Assembly (NCBI GenBank): GCA_047967505.1 | Contig: CM106541.1 | DNA from: Dipteris shenzhenensis | Taxonomy: Eukaryota; Polypodiophyta; Polypodiopsida; Gleicheniales | Direction: 5' to 3' (one strand) | DNA length: 64,000 nucleotides | Shown: positions 42,686 to 54,404 of the stretch, one piece after another | How the letters are laid out: every line of letters starts with the position of its first letter | How positions within the stretch are numbered: position 1 is the first letter of the stretch | Notes under the pieces: model-generated | The model's database searches: none | What the model was told of the DNA's origin: nothing | What the model saw: only the letters and a program-made list of their open reading frames with translations | Program-made: the position numbers and the translations under genes

Positions 42686-43101
42686 CTGTTATTAAAACTA
42701 TCTAAAAGCAACAGTGACATATGACAGTCATATCATTGTGTGACGTGTCTTTTAGGCAAGGATTGCTACAAACATATGAAAGTTAAAAAACATTTAGCAA
42801 ACAGAAACTCTGAGAACAGTCACCTGCTTATACTTTACAGCTACATATTCAGGACAAATCTGTTTAAACAACTTTGTTTGATGAGTTCTAGCTACATCAA
42901 ACGCACTGAAGATTTAATTCCCTGCAAGCCAAGGGGCAACCACAAGCAAAAGAAACATACATTGGAACCCTTGGCATGGACTGCATGAATATTTACATGC
43001 ATCATGAAACATGCCCAAACTCACACTATGAAAGCAAAACAAATATAGAGCGATTCCAGCTTCACTATAGCCACCACACAGTAGAAACCATCTGCTCTAT
43101 C
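42686..43101. other. Unique-looking sequence without a recognised gene
   Basis: Mixed-complexity sequence between the candidate exon and the LINE target site, probably intron of the same host gene. Nothing specific is seen. Confidence 0.4.
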
Positions 43102-43416
43102 ATGCACAGCAGGTTTTTTTTTTTTGCCGAAAAAACAGTGCTAATTATATTACTTCGAAAACAAGATACAAGAGGTCAGCATTGCAGCTGACGGGCTGCG
43201 TTCACAAATCGGACGCAGCCCAAAAGGTAACAAAAGTAAAGCTCTCTCTCACGGAGGGATCAGGCGAGTGTGAATGAACAGCCAGAGAGGTGGTGAGTAG
43301 CACCACTGAAGGCCCTGCGAAGTATGCTCGAAGAAGAGGCCCTGTGTGTCCCAAACCCGGAGGAAACGTCTCCGCTTCTCCCGGCCGGCCCAGGAGTCCC
43401 CCTGTATCTGGTCCCA

Positions 43417-45321
43417 CTAGCCTCTGAGGATGTGAATAATCTCACTCCAGATGTCAGTCATGATCTGGGCAGTCGATAAGGAGGTGCCACCGAGGATCTG
43501 CGCGCAGCGCGAGGTCCAAATGTGCCATCCTGCGATGCTGCTAATAATCTCCCAGACTGGCTGCCTCTCCTGAGCTCCTGTGCCAGCCTCTGCCAGGTGC
43601 AGCGGGATGCTCTCGAGCGGCCCCCACGTCCCCTGTGTGATAAGGAATGTGGGGTCCTGCTGACATGCCTCGAATAAGTGATGAAGACCAGGTGCGATGC
43701 TGCACCAACAGAACGCGCCCCAAGTGATCAATCCTAGCTCCGGTGCTGCGCGAGTAAGGATCCCGAAGGTCCACCTCCACACTTCCTAGGCGCGAGTGCA
43801 ACTCCATAGGCAGTGTTTTGGTGACTCCTTGTCCTCATGACAGATCTGACAACGTCCGTCCTGACCTATCTGCCGCAACCAGCTCCCCACTGGAAGACCT
43901 TTGTGGGCAAGAAGCCACACGAAGTAGGAGATCTTCCGCGGCCGCCAGCTCTCCCACAAGGCCTTCTAGAAGGCCTGCAAAAATAACCTGGAAATACCCT
44001 GTGCATACCAACTGGGCCGCTGGGTGGGAGGGCGGCTCTGCATCCTCCCGAGAACTCGCCTGCCCAATGTCGTGCTGTAGGCAAAGAAAGAGGTCAGCCC
44101 CTGACCTGTCACAATCTCTGGCCATCTCCACTCTCCTGGGTCCTAATCAAGCTCTGACAAGGCCCGCCCCTCCCAGAGCCAGAGTCGCCAAAGCTGCAGC
44201 TGATCCTGCTCTATGCTAGGATCGGTCCGCCAAACCTTCCCCACGAGGCCTACGACCCGAACCCTCTGCCATGGGAGTAGGGGGTCGATGAGCACATCCT
44301 CTCTCCTGAGTCGGCCATCCCCCATAACCGCGAAGAAGGAAATAGAGGAGTCGTCCATCCGACCTGCAACCACCAGTGGGATGCCACGGGGGGTGAACTG
44401 TCCCAGCCAACGGTCCTCACCAGGCATGAGGATCTGAAACTCGGGTGGAACCAACCAATCAGCTGGGATCGCTCTGTCTATCTCCGTACGTCTCGCCTGA
44501 GCTCCACGGGCACCTCCAGCTGCGTCTGCAAGATCAGCGGTCTCCAAATGTCTGTACGTGTCCCTCCAAACTCGAAGGGACCGGGCTGGCCCCCGCATCC
44601 AGCCGTCCCACCTGATGTGTGATCTCTCCCCCAGCTGAAGGCCCTCGGCATCTCTGACCTGATCGTTCCAGATAAGCGGCTGGCGATCGATCTCCTCCTG
44701 ATAGCTAGGAGGGGACTGTATGAGACTGAGGCGGAGCCGCCTCCAAACCATGAGGAGGCTACGAACAAGTGGGGAGCGGGGCTGAGTGAGCGGGGCGGAA
44801 GTGAAGATCCACCTGAGGGACGGTAGCCACTCTCCACCTCGGCGCGGGACACAAGAACCGACCCCCTGCTGAAGTAACATCTTCCACGTTTGCCCCCCCG
44901 GGGTCAAACCGCGGATAACTAGCTTGCCCAACAGGGCCCGACTCTGAAGCTCTGGATCGATGACCCCCAGGCCACCCTCAGCCTGCGGAAGAATGACTGT
45001 CTGCCAAGCAACCCTCGCTCTGGTATCTTTGAGACCATCCCCCCCGGACCACAGGAAGTTCCGAACCAACCTCCTAAGCTGTGCCACGCTGGATCTCGAG
45101 AAACACCAATAGGAAGCCACATACCAAGCCGTGGCTAGGAGAACCTGGTTGACTACCAGGGCACGACCTGCAAGGGAGAGCTTAGCAGTGCTCCAGAAAG
45201 CCAGCTTCCGTCGAATGGAATCTAGCACCGGGAGAAACTGCTGAGCTGGCGTGATATCCAGGCCGACCTGAAAGCCGAGATATCTAGCTGTCTGTCCCCG
45301 CGGGATCCACCTGAAACCCAA
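43417..45321 (-). pseudogene. LINE family II ORF2 C-terminus with zf-RVT
   Basis: A 392-codon frame starts FRWIPRGQTARYLGFQVGLD and has LRRLVRNFLWSGGDG and LPQAEGGLGVIDPEL, the typical post-RT segment, ending LWRLWLWEGRALSELD at 44143. After a stop and a frame change the zf-RVT domain is readable near 43830-43990: KISYFVWLLAHKGLPV, WLRQIGQDGRCQICHEDK. The last frame (43417-43782) continues to the 3' end. Function in LINEs is nucleic acid binding. Confidence 0.87.
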
Positions 45322-46796
45322 AAACCTCCCCCACTGAGAGCACGCCCCGGGGTTTGTGAGAAAACCAACTTGTTCCAGTTGATTTTCGCACCGGCATCCG
45401 AACAGAAGACCTCTAGGGCCAACCTCACCCTCTCCAACATCATCTCATCATCCTGGACATACAGTGCTGTGTCATTCGCATACTCCGAGTCCAAGAGCTC
45501 CGTGTTCTCCCAGAGGGGAAGGCGAACACCCCGGATCCCGGTAGACCTCGCCCGAAGGTAGTATGTCATAGCCTCGGCGAAGAAGAGAAACAGGTAAGGA
45601 GCAAGGGGGCAGCCCTGACGCACTGATCTCTCCAAACGAAAACGCTCTCCCATCCTGCCGCCAATGATGACCCTGCTAGAAGCTGTCCTGTATAGCGCTG
45701 AAATACCCTAAATCCATCCTGCTGGGAAACCTAGTCGCTCCAGAGTCCCCTCCAGGAAGGACCAATCCACTCGATCGTAGGCCTTCTCAAAGTCGAGAAG
45801 TAGGATGGCTAAGTGTGACCCACTGTGCTGAGCCCACTCCGCCGCCTCTGAGAAGGTGAAGACATTATCCAGGATACTGCGATCCTGGACAAAGCCTGTC
45901 TGAGTGTCATGAATGAGGTCTGGAAGTAGAGGCCGAAGTCTGGCGCTGATCATCTTAGCAAGGATTTTGTAGGCAGTGGTGAGGAGGGTGATCGGGCGCC
46001 ACTGACGGATCTCCTGTCGATCTCCTCCCTTCGGGATGAGGCAAATCAGTCCCGAGGAGAGGCTCTCTGGCATATATCCGCTGCTGAAAATCCTCTGAAG
46101 AGCTGCTAGGAGGGGCTGATGGATCTGATCCCAGAAGGAGGTGAAGAAAGCTCGGGATAGCCCATCCTCGCCAGGGCATTTCTGCCCGTCGATGGCCATC
46201 AAGGCCTCCAACATCTCGTCCGTAGTGAACGGTGCCAACGACGTCGCCTGCATGCTGGGCTGGACCAGGGATGGAATGTGCCTCCACACCTCCTCACGGG
46301 AGCGTCGAGTGCGAGGGGCAAGCTGCTCCTGCTGGAAAAGAGTCCTGTAGAAGTCGGTAGCCAACCCCAAGACCTCACCCGGCTCAGTAACGATGTGCCC
46401 CTCCGCTGTCCTAAGACTCCGTAGCTGATCACCTACTGCTCTCTGGCCATGCGTCCTGAAGAACTCCCTGCACATCCGGTCGCCCTTCCGAGCCCAGAAA
46501 GAGAGAGAGGCGTGATAGGAAAACTCTGAACGGCGCTGGAGAGTCTCCTCAAGAAGGGCTCTGGCTCGAAGGGCCTGGATCCGAAGCTCCTCCGAGCCCG
46601 GGGCTGCCTGCTGGAGTCGCTGAATGGAAGCGAGGTCCCTCCGAAGAGCCCTCTCTCTGCCCCACCACTCCTGTCGAACCTGTAGGGCTGCGAGCTGGCA
46701 AATCTGGCTGGACTCCTGCAAAGCCTGAGACACCAAATCAACCAGATCCACGCACTCGCCCCAATCTCTGTCCCATAGACTGCCGATACTGCTGCG
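45222..46796 (-). pseudogene. LINE family II reverse transcriptase
   Basis: From 46796 downward: a linker (RRDLASIQRLQQAA), GQKCPGEDGLSRAFFTSFW, TTAYKILAKMISARL, QTGFVQDRSILDNVF, LLLDFEKAYDRVDWSFLE (motif A) and RSVRQGCPLAPYLFLFFAEA (motif B). Motif C reads SEYANDTALYV (YAND at 45469-45480) where YADD is expected, a change at a catalytic residue. A stop near 45710 and a frameshift near 45.3 kb are the other breaks. The sequence is GC-richer than the surroundings. Confidence 0.9.
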
Positions 46797-46808
46797 ATGC
46801 ACAGCAGG

Positions 46809-47411
46809 TATTGCCTCCTATGACCATTGACATCGCAATCAGTGTCCACAGCCCAACACTTAGTGAAGAGCTAAATAAGTATATATCTATATAGGCAGAC
46901 ATATGAGCATCATTGCCTGAGTTTTTGTCGATCAAATTCTCATTCAGCATATCAGTTCCAAGGCTGAATGGACTAAAACTACACCTAGGAAGTTAATCAG
47001 AACCAGACCTAAATTTCATCTTCAACATCACCATCATCATGCTGTGGATAATCATATGCAAAGAAGTGAAGCAGACAAGTAGCATAAGACAACTCATATC
47101 TTTCATAGCTGCACAAAAACAAAATCCTGCACTGTAGTGGAGATGAAAGATTATAGGACATAATAATCGCAAGAGGAAAGTTGGGGACTATGATTTCTGC
47201 ATGACTACTCCAACCAAGGAAACTTGCACATTAATGCATACAAAGTCATAATCTCTTGACGATCTTGGCTGGCCGACACTGTGCACCAGCTGATGTTGCG
47301 ATTGGCAGTAATTTAACATAGAAAAACACAAGAACTGTTCCCTCCCCCCCCCCCCCTCCTCCCCAAGCCCCTTTCAAAAAGCAAAGAACTTTCTATAATA
47401 CTTGAGAAAAA
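46809..47411. other. Unique-looking sequence between LINE and copia
   Basis: Continuation of the LINE target sequence, AT-rich, with a C-run at 47344-47357. No gene is recognised. Confidence 0.45.
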
Positions 47412-47722
47412 TGTTAGAATTATATATATAATTCAGCAGTGACCAATGTAATTTAATAAGCTAGTTAGGGGCACTTTTCCCTCTTTAAGAGGTTTTTCCC
47501 CCTAACCGTAGTTAGTCCACTAACTATGGTTAGTGACTACTAAGGTTTTTCCCCCTAACCGCAGTTAGTCCACTAACTATGGTTAGTGACTACTAGGACA
47601 AAACCTTATCTCACTCCTTCAGTTGTATCACTCTTACACTCATCTATTTGCAACTAAGCTTTGAGCTCTCTCTCTCTCTCCCGTTTTCAGTTCTCACCTT
47701 TGCTTTCTCTCCTGATCTCACA
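47412..47722 (+). repeat. 5' LTR of copia family B with duplicated hairpin
   Basis: It starts TGTTAGAATTATATATATAA and ends CTCACA. A 53 bp segment holding a near-perfect inverted repeat, CTAACC(G)TAGTTAG-TCCA-CTAACTATGGTTAG, occurs twice (hairpins 47502-47533 and 47555-47586). The 3' LTR has one. Confidence 0.92.
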
Positions 47723-47724
47723 TT

Positions 47725-47736
47725 TGGTATCAGAGC
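47725..47736 (+). promoter_or_regulatory. Primer binding site, initiator-Met tRNA
   Basis: TGGTATCAGAGC, two bases after the 5' LTR. Confidence 0.93.
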
Positions 47737-47748
47737 CTCGTTGAGCTC

Positions 47749-48534
47749 TTGCCTCCAGCCCAAGCTCCTCGTGCCCGTACAATTCGTGCTCCTACTGCTA
47801 CATCGCCCCTTTTTTGTTGCAATTTCAAGCCACAAATTGGGGCTTTTGTGTTGGGAACTCCAGAGCAGAAGAGATGGGATTCACGGGATGCCTTAGCTTT
47901 GTCATGCATCTCTCTTTCAATGAAAAGATTTATCATTCCGCATATCCGGTCGTGTAAGACCTCGAAGGCAGCGTGGGATATCTTAGAAAGCATGTATGCA
48001 GCCCGGAATGATGCAAGGGTATCTTTCTTGAAAAGAGAGTTAAGCAATACACATATGGAAGAGGGTGACTCCATGTCAGTGATCTCAGAGAGCAATTATT
48101 GAACATTGATGAGATTATTCCTGATTCAGAGATGATTACCACCACTCTGAAATTCTCTTCCTGAGACTTATCTCAGCTTTCATACCTCGCTGAACTTATC
48201 ATTGGGGGGGGGTGCAAATCCTCTCACTTTTCATGAGTTGATAGGACTTCTGCTTCAGGAAGAGCAGACCAGGAAAAACTTGGCTTCACGTGCAGGTGAA
48301 CAAGCTATGCTCTCAAAGTTCAAGTCAAAAGGAAAGGGATAGGCAAAGACATCAGTAAATCAGCCTTCCAGTGAGTCAGGACAGCCTTCACAAAAGGCTA
48401 AGAATGATGCAAGTAAGCCCAAGAAGAAGGGTTTTTGTCATTACTGCAAAAAGCCAGGTCATCACATTGCAGAATGCAGGAAAAGGCTTGCAAAAGAGAA
48501 GAAAAACAGCTCTGGTATGGCTGTTTCACATTCA
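47749..48534 (+). pseudogene. copia family B Gag
   Basis: The readable part has SLSMKRFIIPHIRSCKTSKA and AAWDILESMYAARNDARV, the copia Gag core, then a stop at 48100-48102. Downstream frames give NPLTFHELIGLLLQEEQTR and the zinc knuckle CHYCKKPGHHIAEC near 48438-48479. A stop at about 48340 lies between. The N-terminus near the PBS is unclear because no good ATG is in frame. Confidence 0.85.
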
Positions 48535-50470
48535 GCTCCTCATGCATCTGACAGTGGGGATGCTGCAGCCAACTTTGTTGGACAGGATTATGCCTTTTTA
48601 TCTTGCATTTCAGATTCTAGGCTGGCTGCTCCAGATGCTTGGGATAGTACAGCCACTTGTAATGATGATACATATGCCTTTTTGACTTGCAGTTATGATC
48701 CTTCCACGGATGCATCAGCTTTCAGTGTCAATGAAACACTGAATACTTGGTATTTTGACAGCGGTGCCTCCAAGCATATCACTTCTAGGAAGTGTCTCTT
48801 CACTTCCTTGCATCCACCTCCCGTTGGTAAGAAAGTCACTTGTGCCAACAACTCGTCATATTCAGTACGTGGTACAGGAGAAGTTGAGCTTACCACCATT
48901 GATGGCTCAATTTTCAGACTTTCAGATGTCTTGTATGTGCCTGGTATCACCAAGAATCTCCTTTCAGTGTCCACTCTTAACAAGGCTGGATTTCAGGTCA
49001 TCTTTGAGGATGACAAATGTGCTGTCCGAGATAGAGAAAATGATTATGCCTTGAGATTATCTGGTACTTTGCCGCGTGGGCTTTTTCAGCTTGATCTTTT
49101 TTAGAAAAGAGCAGCCCATGCTCTTGCAATTTCTACTCCTACTGTTGCCATGCAGAATGCAGAGTTATGGCATGCCAGATATGGCCACATGCATTACAAC
49201 AACTTGATGACACTTCAGAAGCACTCTATGGTTGATGCATTGTCACCTCTTGAGATACCTCCTCCACATGCCTGTGAAGGGTGCATTTTAGGCAAGATGC
49301 ACAGATTCCCCTTCAAAAAGGATGGTTCAGTTAAAGCTGTCCGAAAATTACAGCTTATACACAGTGATGTCTGTCGTCCCATGAGGACTCCATCATTGGG
49401 TGGTCATCTCTACTTTGTTACTTTAATTGATGATTACTCCAATTTCACTAGGGTCTTTGGGCTGAAGCGCAAATCAGAAGTGTTCATGGTGTTTAAACAC
49501 TTTCAGCCATGGTTGAAAATGAATCTGGACTCAAGATACAGACATTGCGCACAGATAGAGGTGGGGAATACTTGTCTGCAGATTTTGATGCTTTCTGAAA
49601 GGCAAGGGTATTGTGCATCAGCTCACAGTGAGGCTGACCCCTCGGCAAAATGGCAAAGCTCAGAGGAAAAATAGAACTCTTATGGAGATGGACAGATGTA
49701 TGCTGAAAAGCAAACACATGCCTCACAAATTCTGGCTTGAAGGTCTAATGTGTGCCAACTACATCTTAAATCGGTCTCCCACTAAGGCTTTGAAAACAAA
49801 AACTCCCTATGAAGTCTGGAATGGGAGAAAACCTTCAGTGGATCATTTCCGTGTCTTTGGATGCCTTGCATATGCTCATGTGCCAGTTGAATTTCGGCAT
49901 AAGTTGTCAGATAAGGCAATTAAGTGCATATTTGTTGGATACAGTGCAGAAAGCAAGGGGTACCGTCTCTACAATCTTGCTACACGCAAGATCATTGTCA
50001 GTAGAGATGTGATATTTGCAGAAAATTCAGCTCACACTCAGGCTGAATTTCATATGCCTTCTTCTTCAGAGGATGTTTTTGAGGGGTTGCTACCCATTTC
50101 CTTGGGTTCCCTTGCTGATATTTCTGATGCAAATCAGAATTTACAGCCACCTCCCGCTGCTCCAGTTCAGCCACAAGATGTCTAACCACCTCCACAGGCA
50201 GTGGAACAGGTGGTTCAGCAAGAAATTGCAGACATACATGCAGCAAAAACAGTCCCAAACTGGCTGTTACAGACTCTCAGGGAGAGTAAGATTGATGCTC
50301 CATTACCTGGCAGGACTCGCAGTGCAGTAAGGCACATGGAAGGTGCTAATTCAGTGGAATCAGCATATGCAGGTATTCTTCTCGATGAGGAGGAGCCTGC
50401 AACATTCGAAGAAGCAAAGGACAATGTGCATTGGATGAATGCCATACACGATGAATTGCAGTCCATTTAG
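48517..50470 (+). pseudogene. copia family B protease and integrase
   Basis: After the knuckle the frame reads GQDYAFLSCISDS, then the protease NTWYFDSGASKHIT (DSGA near 48760), LYVPGITKNLLSVS and DRENDYALRL. A TAG at 49102-49104 interrupts. Integrase has ELWHARYGHMHYNNL, CEGCILGKMH, LIHSDVCRPM and LIDDYSNFTR. A frameshift near 49510 moves TDRGGEY to another frame, and the next frame (49613-50185) has AQRKNRTLMEMDRCML, where the catalytic glutamate would lie, and GCLAYAHVPVE. The linker carries a TAA at 50183 and a TAG at 50468. Confidence 0.87.
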
Positions 50471-51915
50471 AAAAATCAGACTTGGGATGTCGTAGACTTG
50501 CCACCAGGTAAACATGCCATTGGTACACGATGGGTTTTCAAGGTGAAACGGAGGCTAGATGGCTCCATTGACAGATACAAGGCAAGGCTGGTTGCCAAAG
50601 GCTATGCTTAAGAAAAGGGCATAGATTATGAGAAGACTTTTGCTCCTACATCCCGGATGACCACCATCCGATCTGTTATTGCAATGGCTGCACATTTGAG
50701 TGGAATGTTCATCAGTTGGACATTAAAACAGCCTTCCTAAATGGAGACTTGTTGGAAGAGGTTTATGTCAAACAACCTCCAGGCTTTGAAATTTCAAGAA
50801 ATGCACTTCAGGTATGCAAGCTGAATAAAGCTTTGTATGGGCTGAAATAGGCCCCTCGTGCATGGTATGCCAAGATTCATGCCTTTTTTACCAGCAAGGG
50901 GCTGCACAATAGTCCTACTGAGAGCACCCTCTACATTAAGAAGGATGGGGGGGAAATTTTAGTCATCATTCTTTATGTCGATGACTTACTGCTCACAGGG
51001 TCCAATGAAGATAATATTGCAGATTTCAAAGCTGATTTGCCGACCAACTTTGACATGTCAGATTTGGGGCTGCTTCACTTTTATTTGGGGATCCAGTTCT
51101 CTCAAGAGAGAAGTGGCACTGCTATGTCTCAGTCCAAGTATGTGCAGAAACTCTTGGACAGATTTAACATGCATGATTGTAAGCCCATAGCCACTCCCAT
51201 GGAGCCGTGGCTGAAATTCACAATGCATGATGCAAGAGAATCAGTTGATGCCACATTTTACAGTCAGGCTGTTGGATGCCTCATTTATCTCTGCAACACT
51301 AGACCTGATATTCAGTTTGCAGTATCTCAGGTGAGCAGGTATATGCACAGCCCAAAAACTATGCATTGGCAGGCAGTTAAGCGCATCTTCCGTTATTTGC
51401 AGGGCACGAAGTCTTTTGGCTTGTTATTTCCCAGGGCGGGTGACTTGCAGATGCATGCCTACAGTGATTCAGATTGGGCTGGTGATTATGACACTAGGCA
51501 GTCCACTAGTGGCAATTGTTTCTTTTTGGGTAAAGCTTGCATTTCCTGGCTGAGCAAGAAACAATCTACATCATCATGTGAAGCTGAGTATAGGGCAGCT
51601 TTCACAGCAACAGTTGAATGTGTCTGGCTGCGTCGTCTATTTGCTGATCTTCATCTGTCATTGGAGGGTCCTTCTCCAATTCTCACTAATAGTCAGAGTG
51701 CCATTGCAGTGGCAAAGAATCCAGTGTTTCATGCTCACACGAAGCACATTGAGGTTCACTATCACTACGTCAGAGAGAAGTTGCATGCAGGAGAGATCAG
51801 TATGATCTTTGTGTCCACACATGACAATGTTGCAGATATTTTCACCAAAGCACTTCCACGTGAAAAGTTTGAGGCATTTCGCAGTGCCCTTAACTTATAT
51901 CCGTTTGGTGATTAA
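50471..51915 (+). pseudogene. copia family B reverse transcriptase and RNase H
   Basis: RT reads TRWVFKVKRRLDGSIDRYKA, a TAA at 50609 (GYA-stop-EKG, Q expected), QLDIKTAFLNGDLLEE after a frame change near 50705, LYGLK-stop-APRAWY (TAG for CAG) and LYVDDLLLT (YVDD at 50974-50985). From 51037 a 292-codon open frame gives the rest of RT and RNase H, with SDSDWAGDYDTRQSTSG and HTKHIEVHYHYVRE. The open 3' part means decay is moderate. Confidence 0.9.
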
Positions 51916-51950
51916 TCATCCTAATACATGACATTGGCACTGCAGGGGGG

Positions 51951-52224
51951 TGTTAGAATTATAGATATAATTCAGCAGTGACCAATGTAATTTAATAAGC
52001 TAGTTAGGGGCACTTTTCCCTCTTTAAGAGGTTTTTCCCCCTAACCGCAATTAGTCCACTAACTATGGTTAGTGACTACTAAGGTTTTGTCACTAGGACA
52101 AAACCTTATCTCACTCCTTCAGTTGTATCACTCTTACACTCATCTATTTGCAACTAAGCTTTCAGCTCTCTCTCTCTCTCTCTCGTTTTCAGTTCTCACC
52201 TTCGCTCTCTCTCCCGATCTCACA
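51951..52224 (+). repeat. 3' LTR of copia family B
   Basis: 274 bp, TGTTAG...TCACA, preceded by the polypurine tract GCAGGGGGG (51942-51950). It has one hairpin copy (52041-52072). Confidence 0.92.
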
Positions 52225-52640
52225 AAAAAGCCAGCCATACAAACACTGAGGGTAGAGGCCACTAGCGGGAAGGAAAAGTTGTGTCCTGCAACTTAACCTT
52301 GAAGACCCTTTGTCCAAAAATCTTGTATGCCTGGTGTGAACCTCAAAAATTTGACCAAGTGATGATAAATAAAGTTCAAAATACAAAGTGCTCAAAAGGC
52401 ATAGTCTTTATCTTCTACCACAAAGTTTGATTCTTCATTTGTTGATGGATTTCTCTCTTCAACCAGATTTTCTTTGATGTAGCTCTTCTTCACATGATAT
52501 GCTTCATTCTCTTTGGAGATGTAGTGGGAGTCATTCCTCTCCTCTTCTTGGGCTTGTCTCTTGGGGAACAACTGTAGAGAAAACCTTTTTAGGTGGCAAT
52601 ACTCCATAGTATGATTGGGTACTCCACATCTTTACTCTCA
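52225..52640 (-). pseudogene. Gag C-terminus scrap ending EDKDYAF
   Basis: On the minus strand a half zinc knuckle CGVPNHTMEYC (52586-52618) follows a TAA. A charged tail of about 70 codons ends VVEDKDYAF and stop at 52392. A CCHC knuckle followed by a tail ending DYAF is the same pattern as the TRG2 protein at 60236. It is likely a relic of another gag-only element. The remaining bases 52225-52391 show nothing specific. Confidence 0.45.
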
Positions 52641-52649
52641 TTCTAGGCT

Positions 52650-53170
52650 TCTTTTGGAATGATTTCCTCTGAATGTCCTCTATTAGCCAAGCTACCATGC
52701 CTCCACGTGAAATCCAACTGATCCTCTGTGTCCTAGCCAACGATCTGGACGCCCCCTGCCAGATCCTCTGTGTGGCAAGGCAGCTCAACAGGCTGTGCAA
52801 AATCATCTCGAGGTCCCTATTTGGACATCAATGGCACCTTCCATCCAGTCGCATTTGCTGCAACCAATGCGCAGTATGTAATATTATGTGGGTGGAAACT
52901 AGTCCATATGGGTGGTAATGACCTTCTAGGGCACCCACTGCTCTACGCAACAATGCTCTCTCGAAGGAATCCAGGCAGCTGCCTCGAGATGAAGACAATG
53001 ACCAATGCGTGTGGTATACGAGAAAAAGGTCACCTCTGTAATCCTCTTCGAGTGCCTTGCTCTCTAAGGCCACAACCACTCACCCCGATCCCACTGAGAC
53101 ATCTCGTAGGGGGCGTCCCTCCCAGAACCAAAGCCACAGCGAGACAAGTCCTACCACAAAGTGATTGGTA
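52650..53170 (-). pseudogene. LINE family II zinc-finger remnant
   Basis: Frames on the minus strand read LWLWFWEGRPL near 53110-53140 and WLQQMRLDGRC near 52845-52878. These match LWRLWLWEGRAL and WLRQIGQDGRCQIC of the LINE at 43.1-46.8 kb in the same order. Stops throughout. Only the C-terminal part of ORF2 survives. Confidence 0.6.
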
Positions 53171-53183
53171 CTAGGTCAATGGT

Positions 53184-53379
53184 CCAGCCCATACCAAGGC
53201 CAATGACCGCTCTTTTTCCAATGAAGAAGCCAATTCAAGATAGTAGCCACCCTGTTGTTTTTAAGGAGTTGGATAGATCTCTAACTGTGGATCATTCATA
53301 AAGTGATGCTCAAATTGAACAAATCAATCAGACCATAAAGGATATACTTGAAGCATATGTAAGTAAACCATAAACTAAT
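53184..53379 (+). other. Exon-like fragment with splice donor
   Basis: The plus strand reads PRPMTALFPMKKPIQDSSHP and after one TAA (53299-53301) SDAQIEQINQTIKDILEAY, followed by GTAAGTAAACC, a strong donor-like sequence at about 53362. No family is recognised. It could be a decayed host exon or a gag scrap. Confidence 0.3.
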
Positions 53380-54404
53380 TGTTGGAGATATCATAGCCAA
53401 AGAGTGTGTTGATGTGATGTATTGGTGTGTAGTACTAGGAGATCTAGTACTAGTTTGTGTGTGAGTCATACGCGAGTGCCACGTGTCACTATGGGACTTA
53501 TCCCATATGCACTTGCTGCAAGTGTGTGAGTGTCTAGCCTATATAAAGGCTTGTACTTCACCTTATCTCATTGATAATGATGGATGAATGAAAGCCTTCA
53601 TGGTTTCTACATTTGTGTATCACTCATAGTTACTAGGGAACGTGAACGGCAACGGAACGTCGACCCCCTAGGGAACGGGAACGCCCAAATCCTAGGGAAC
53701 GTGAACGGGAAGGGAACGCCACGTCACCATACCCATAAACAAACATACTATTCTATACATTAGAAAGCTTAAACTTAGAATCCAAGACTCAAAAACGTTG
53801 CAATTGCTTTTGGAGTAAGGACTCAAGACTTAGGACATAAAGTCAATACTGAATCTTATAGATGAATCATGATTCATGCATAATCATTGATAATAGAATC
53901 TAGATTAATCATTGTAGCTTGTCAATGGCATACAAAAGCAAAGTCCATAAGAGACAAGGCACAAGCATATGAGATTATCTTGAGTCTTAGAATCTTGAAT
54001 CTAGATACAAGAAAAGAAGAGTGAGACCTACTACTAAGGCTCCTAGAACTTAAAAAACTAGCTGCTACATGGATGATCCACTCAACATTGTCAACATCAA
54101 TGATCAATCTAAATCTGCAGCATTGTGGTTGCTGCCCTCTTCATCCTCTTTATCATCTCCATCATCTAGATGATCTGCATGTAAGGAACCGCTTAGGGAA
54201 CGTTCCCTAGACGTTCCACAAGGGATGTGGAACGTTCCATAGCCATTCCATAGACCAGGCGTTCCTCAGACGTTCTCTTCAAGCTCAGTGAAGAGAATGC
54301 CGTTCCAACGTTCTATAGCTATGGAACGGTGTTCCCTGGCAACTATGGTATCACTTCTTCACTCCCTAACCTATATCTCTCTCTCTCACACCATGTTTCT
54401 AACA
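53380..54404 (+). repeat. TRG3 5' LTR interrupted by a MITE
   Basis: It begins TGTTGGAGATATCATAGCC and ends TTTCTAACA. Removing the MITE and one target duplication (731 bp) leaves 294 bp. It aligns with 56578-56833 up to CTTCTTCACTCCC. Confidence 0.88.
53617..54355. mobile_element. hAT-like MITE in the TRG3 LTR
   Basis: The MITE is 53625-54347 (723 bp). Its ends form terminal inverted repeats: CATAGTTACTAGGGAAC at the left, and CATAGTTGCCAGGGAAC as reverse complement at the right. GTATCACT is present on both sides (53617-53624 and 54348-54355), an 8 bp target duplication as in hAT elements. The intact 3' LTR shows the uninterrupted site. Sub-terminal regions are rich in GGAACG/CGTTCC. No coding frame is seen. 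Confidence 0.88.

Larger units (their letters stand above)
43102..46808 (-). mobile_element. 5'-truncated LINE family II with target site duplication
   Basis: The element body is 43114-46796. ATGCACAGCAGG occurs at 43102-43113 and again at 46797-46808, a 12 bp (possibly 13 bp) target site duplication. The tail on the minus strand is 12 A (T-run 43114-43125). The 5' end falls inside ORF2 before RT, so the endonuclease is missing. This is a classic target-primed insertion. Confidence 0.93.
47412..52224 (+). mobile_element. Ty1/copia element, family B, full length but inactive
   Basis: A 4813 bp element with LTRs of 311 bp (5') and 274 bp (3'), PBS, gag, pol and polypurine tract. AAAAA lies on both flanks (47407-47411 and 52225-52229), consistent with a 5 bp target site duplication, though low complexity weakens it. 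Stops and frameshifts break gag and pol. Confidence 0.93.
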
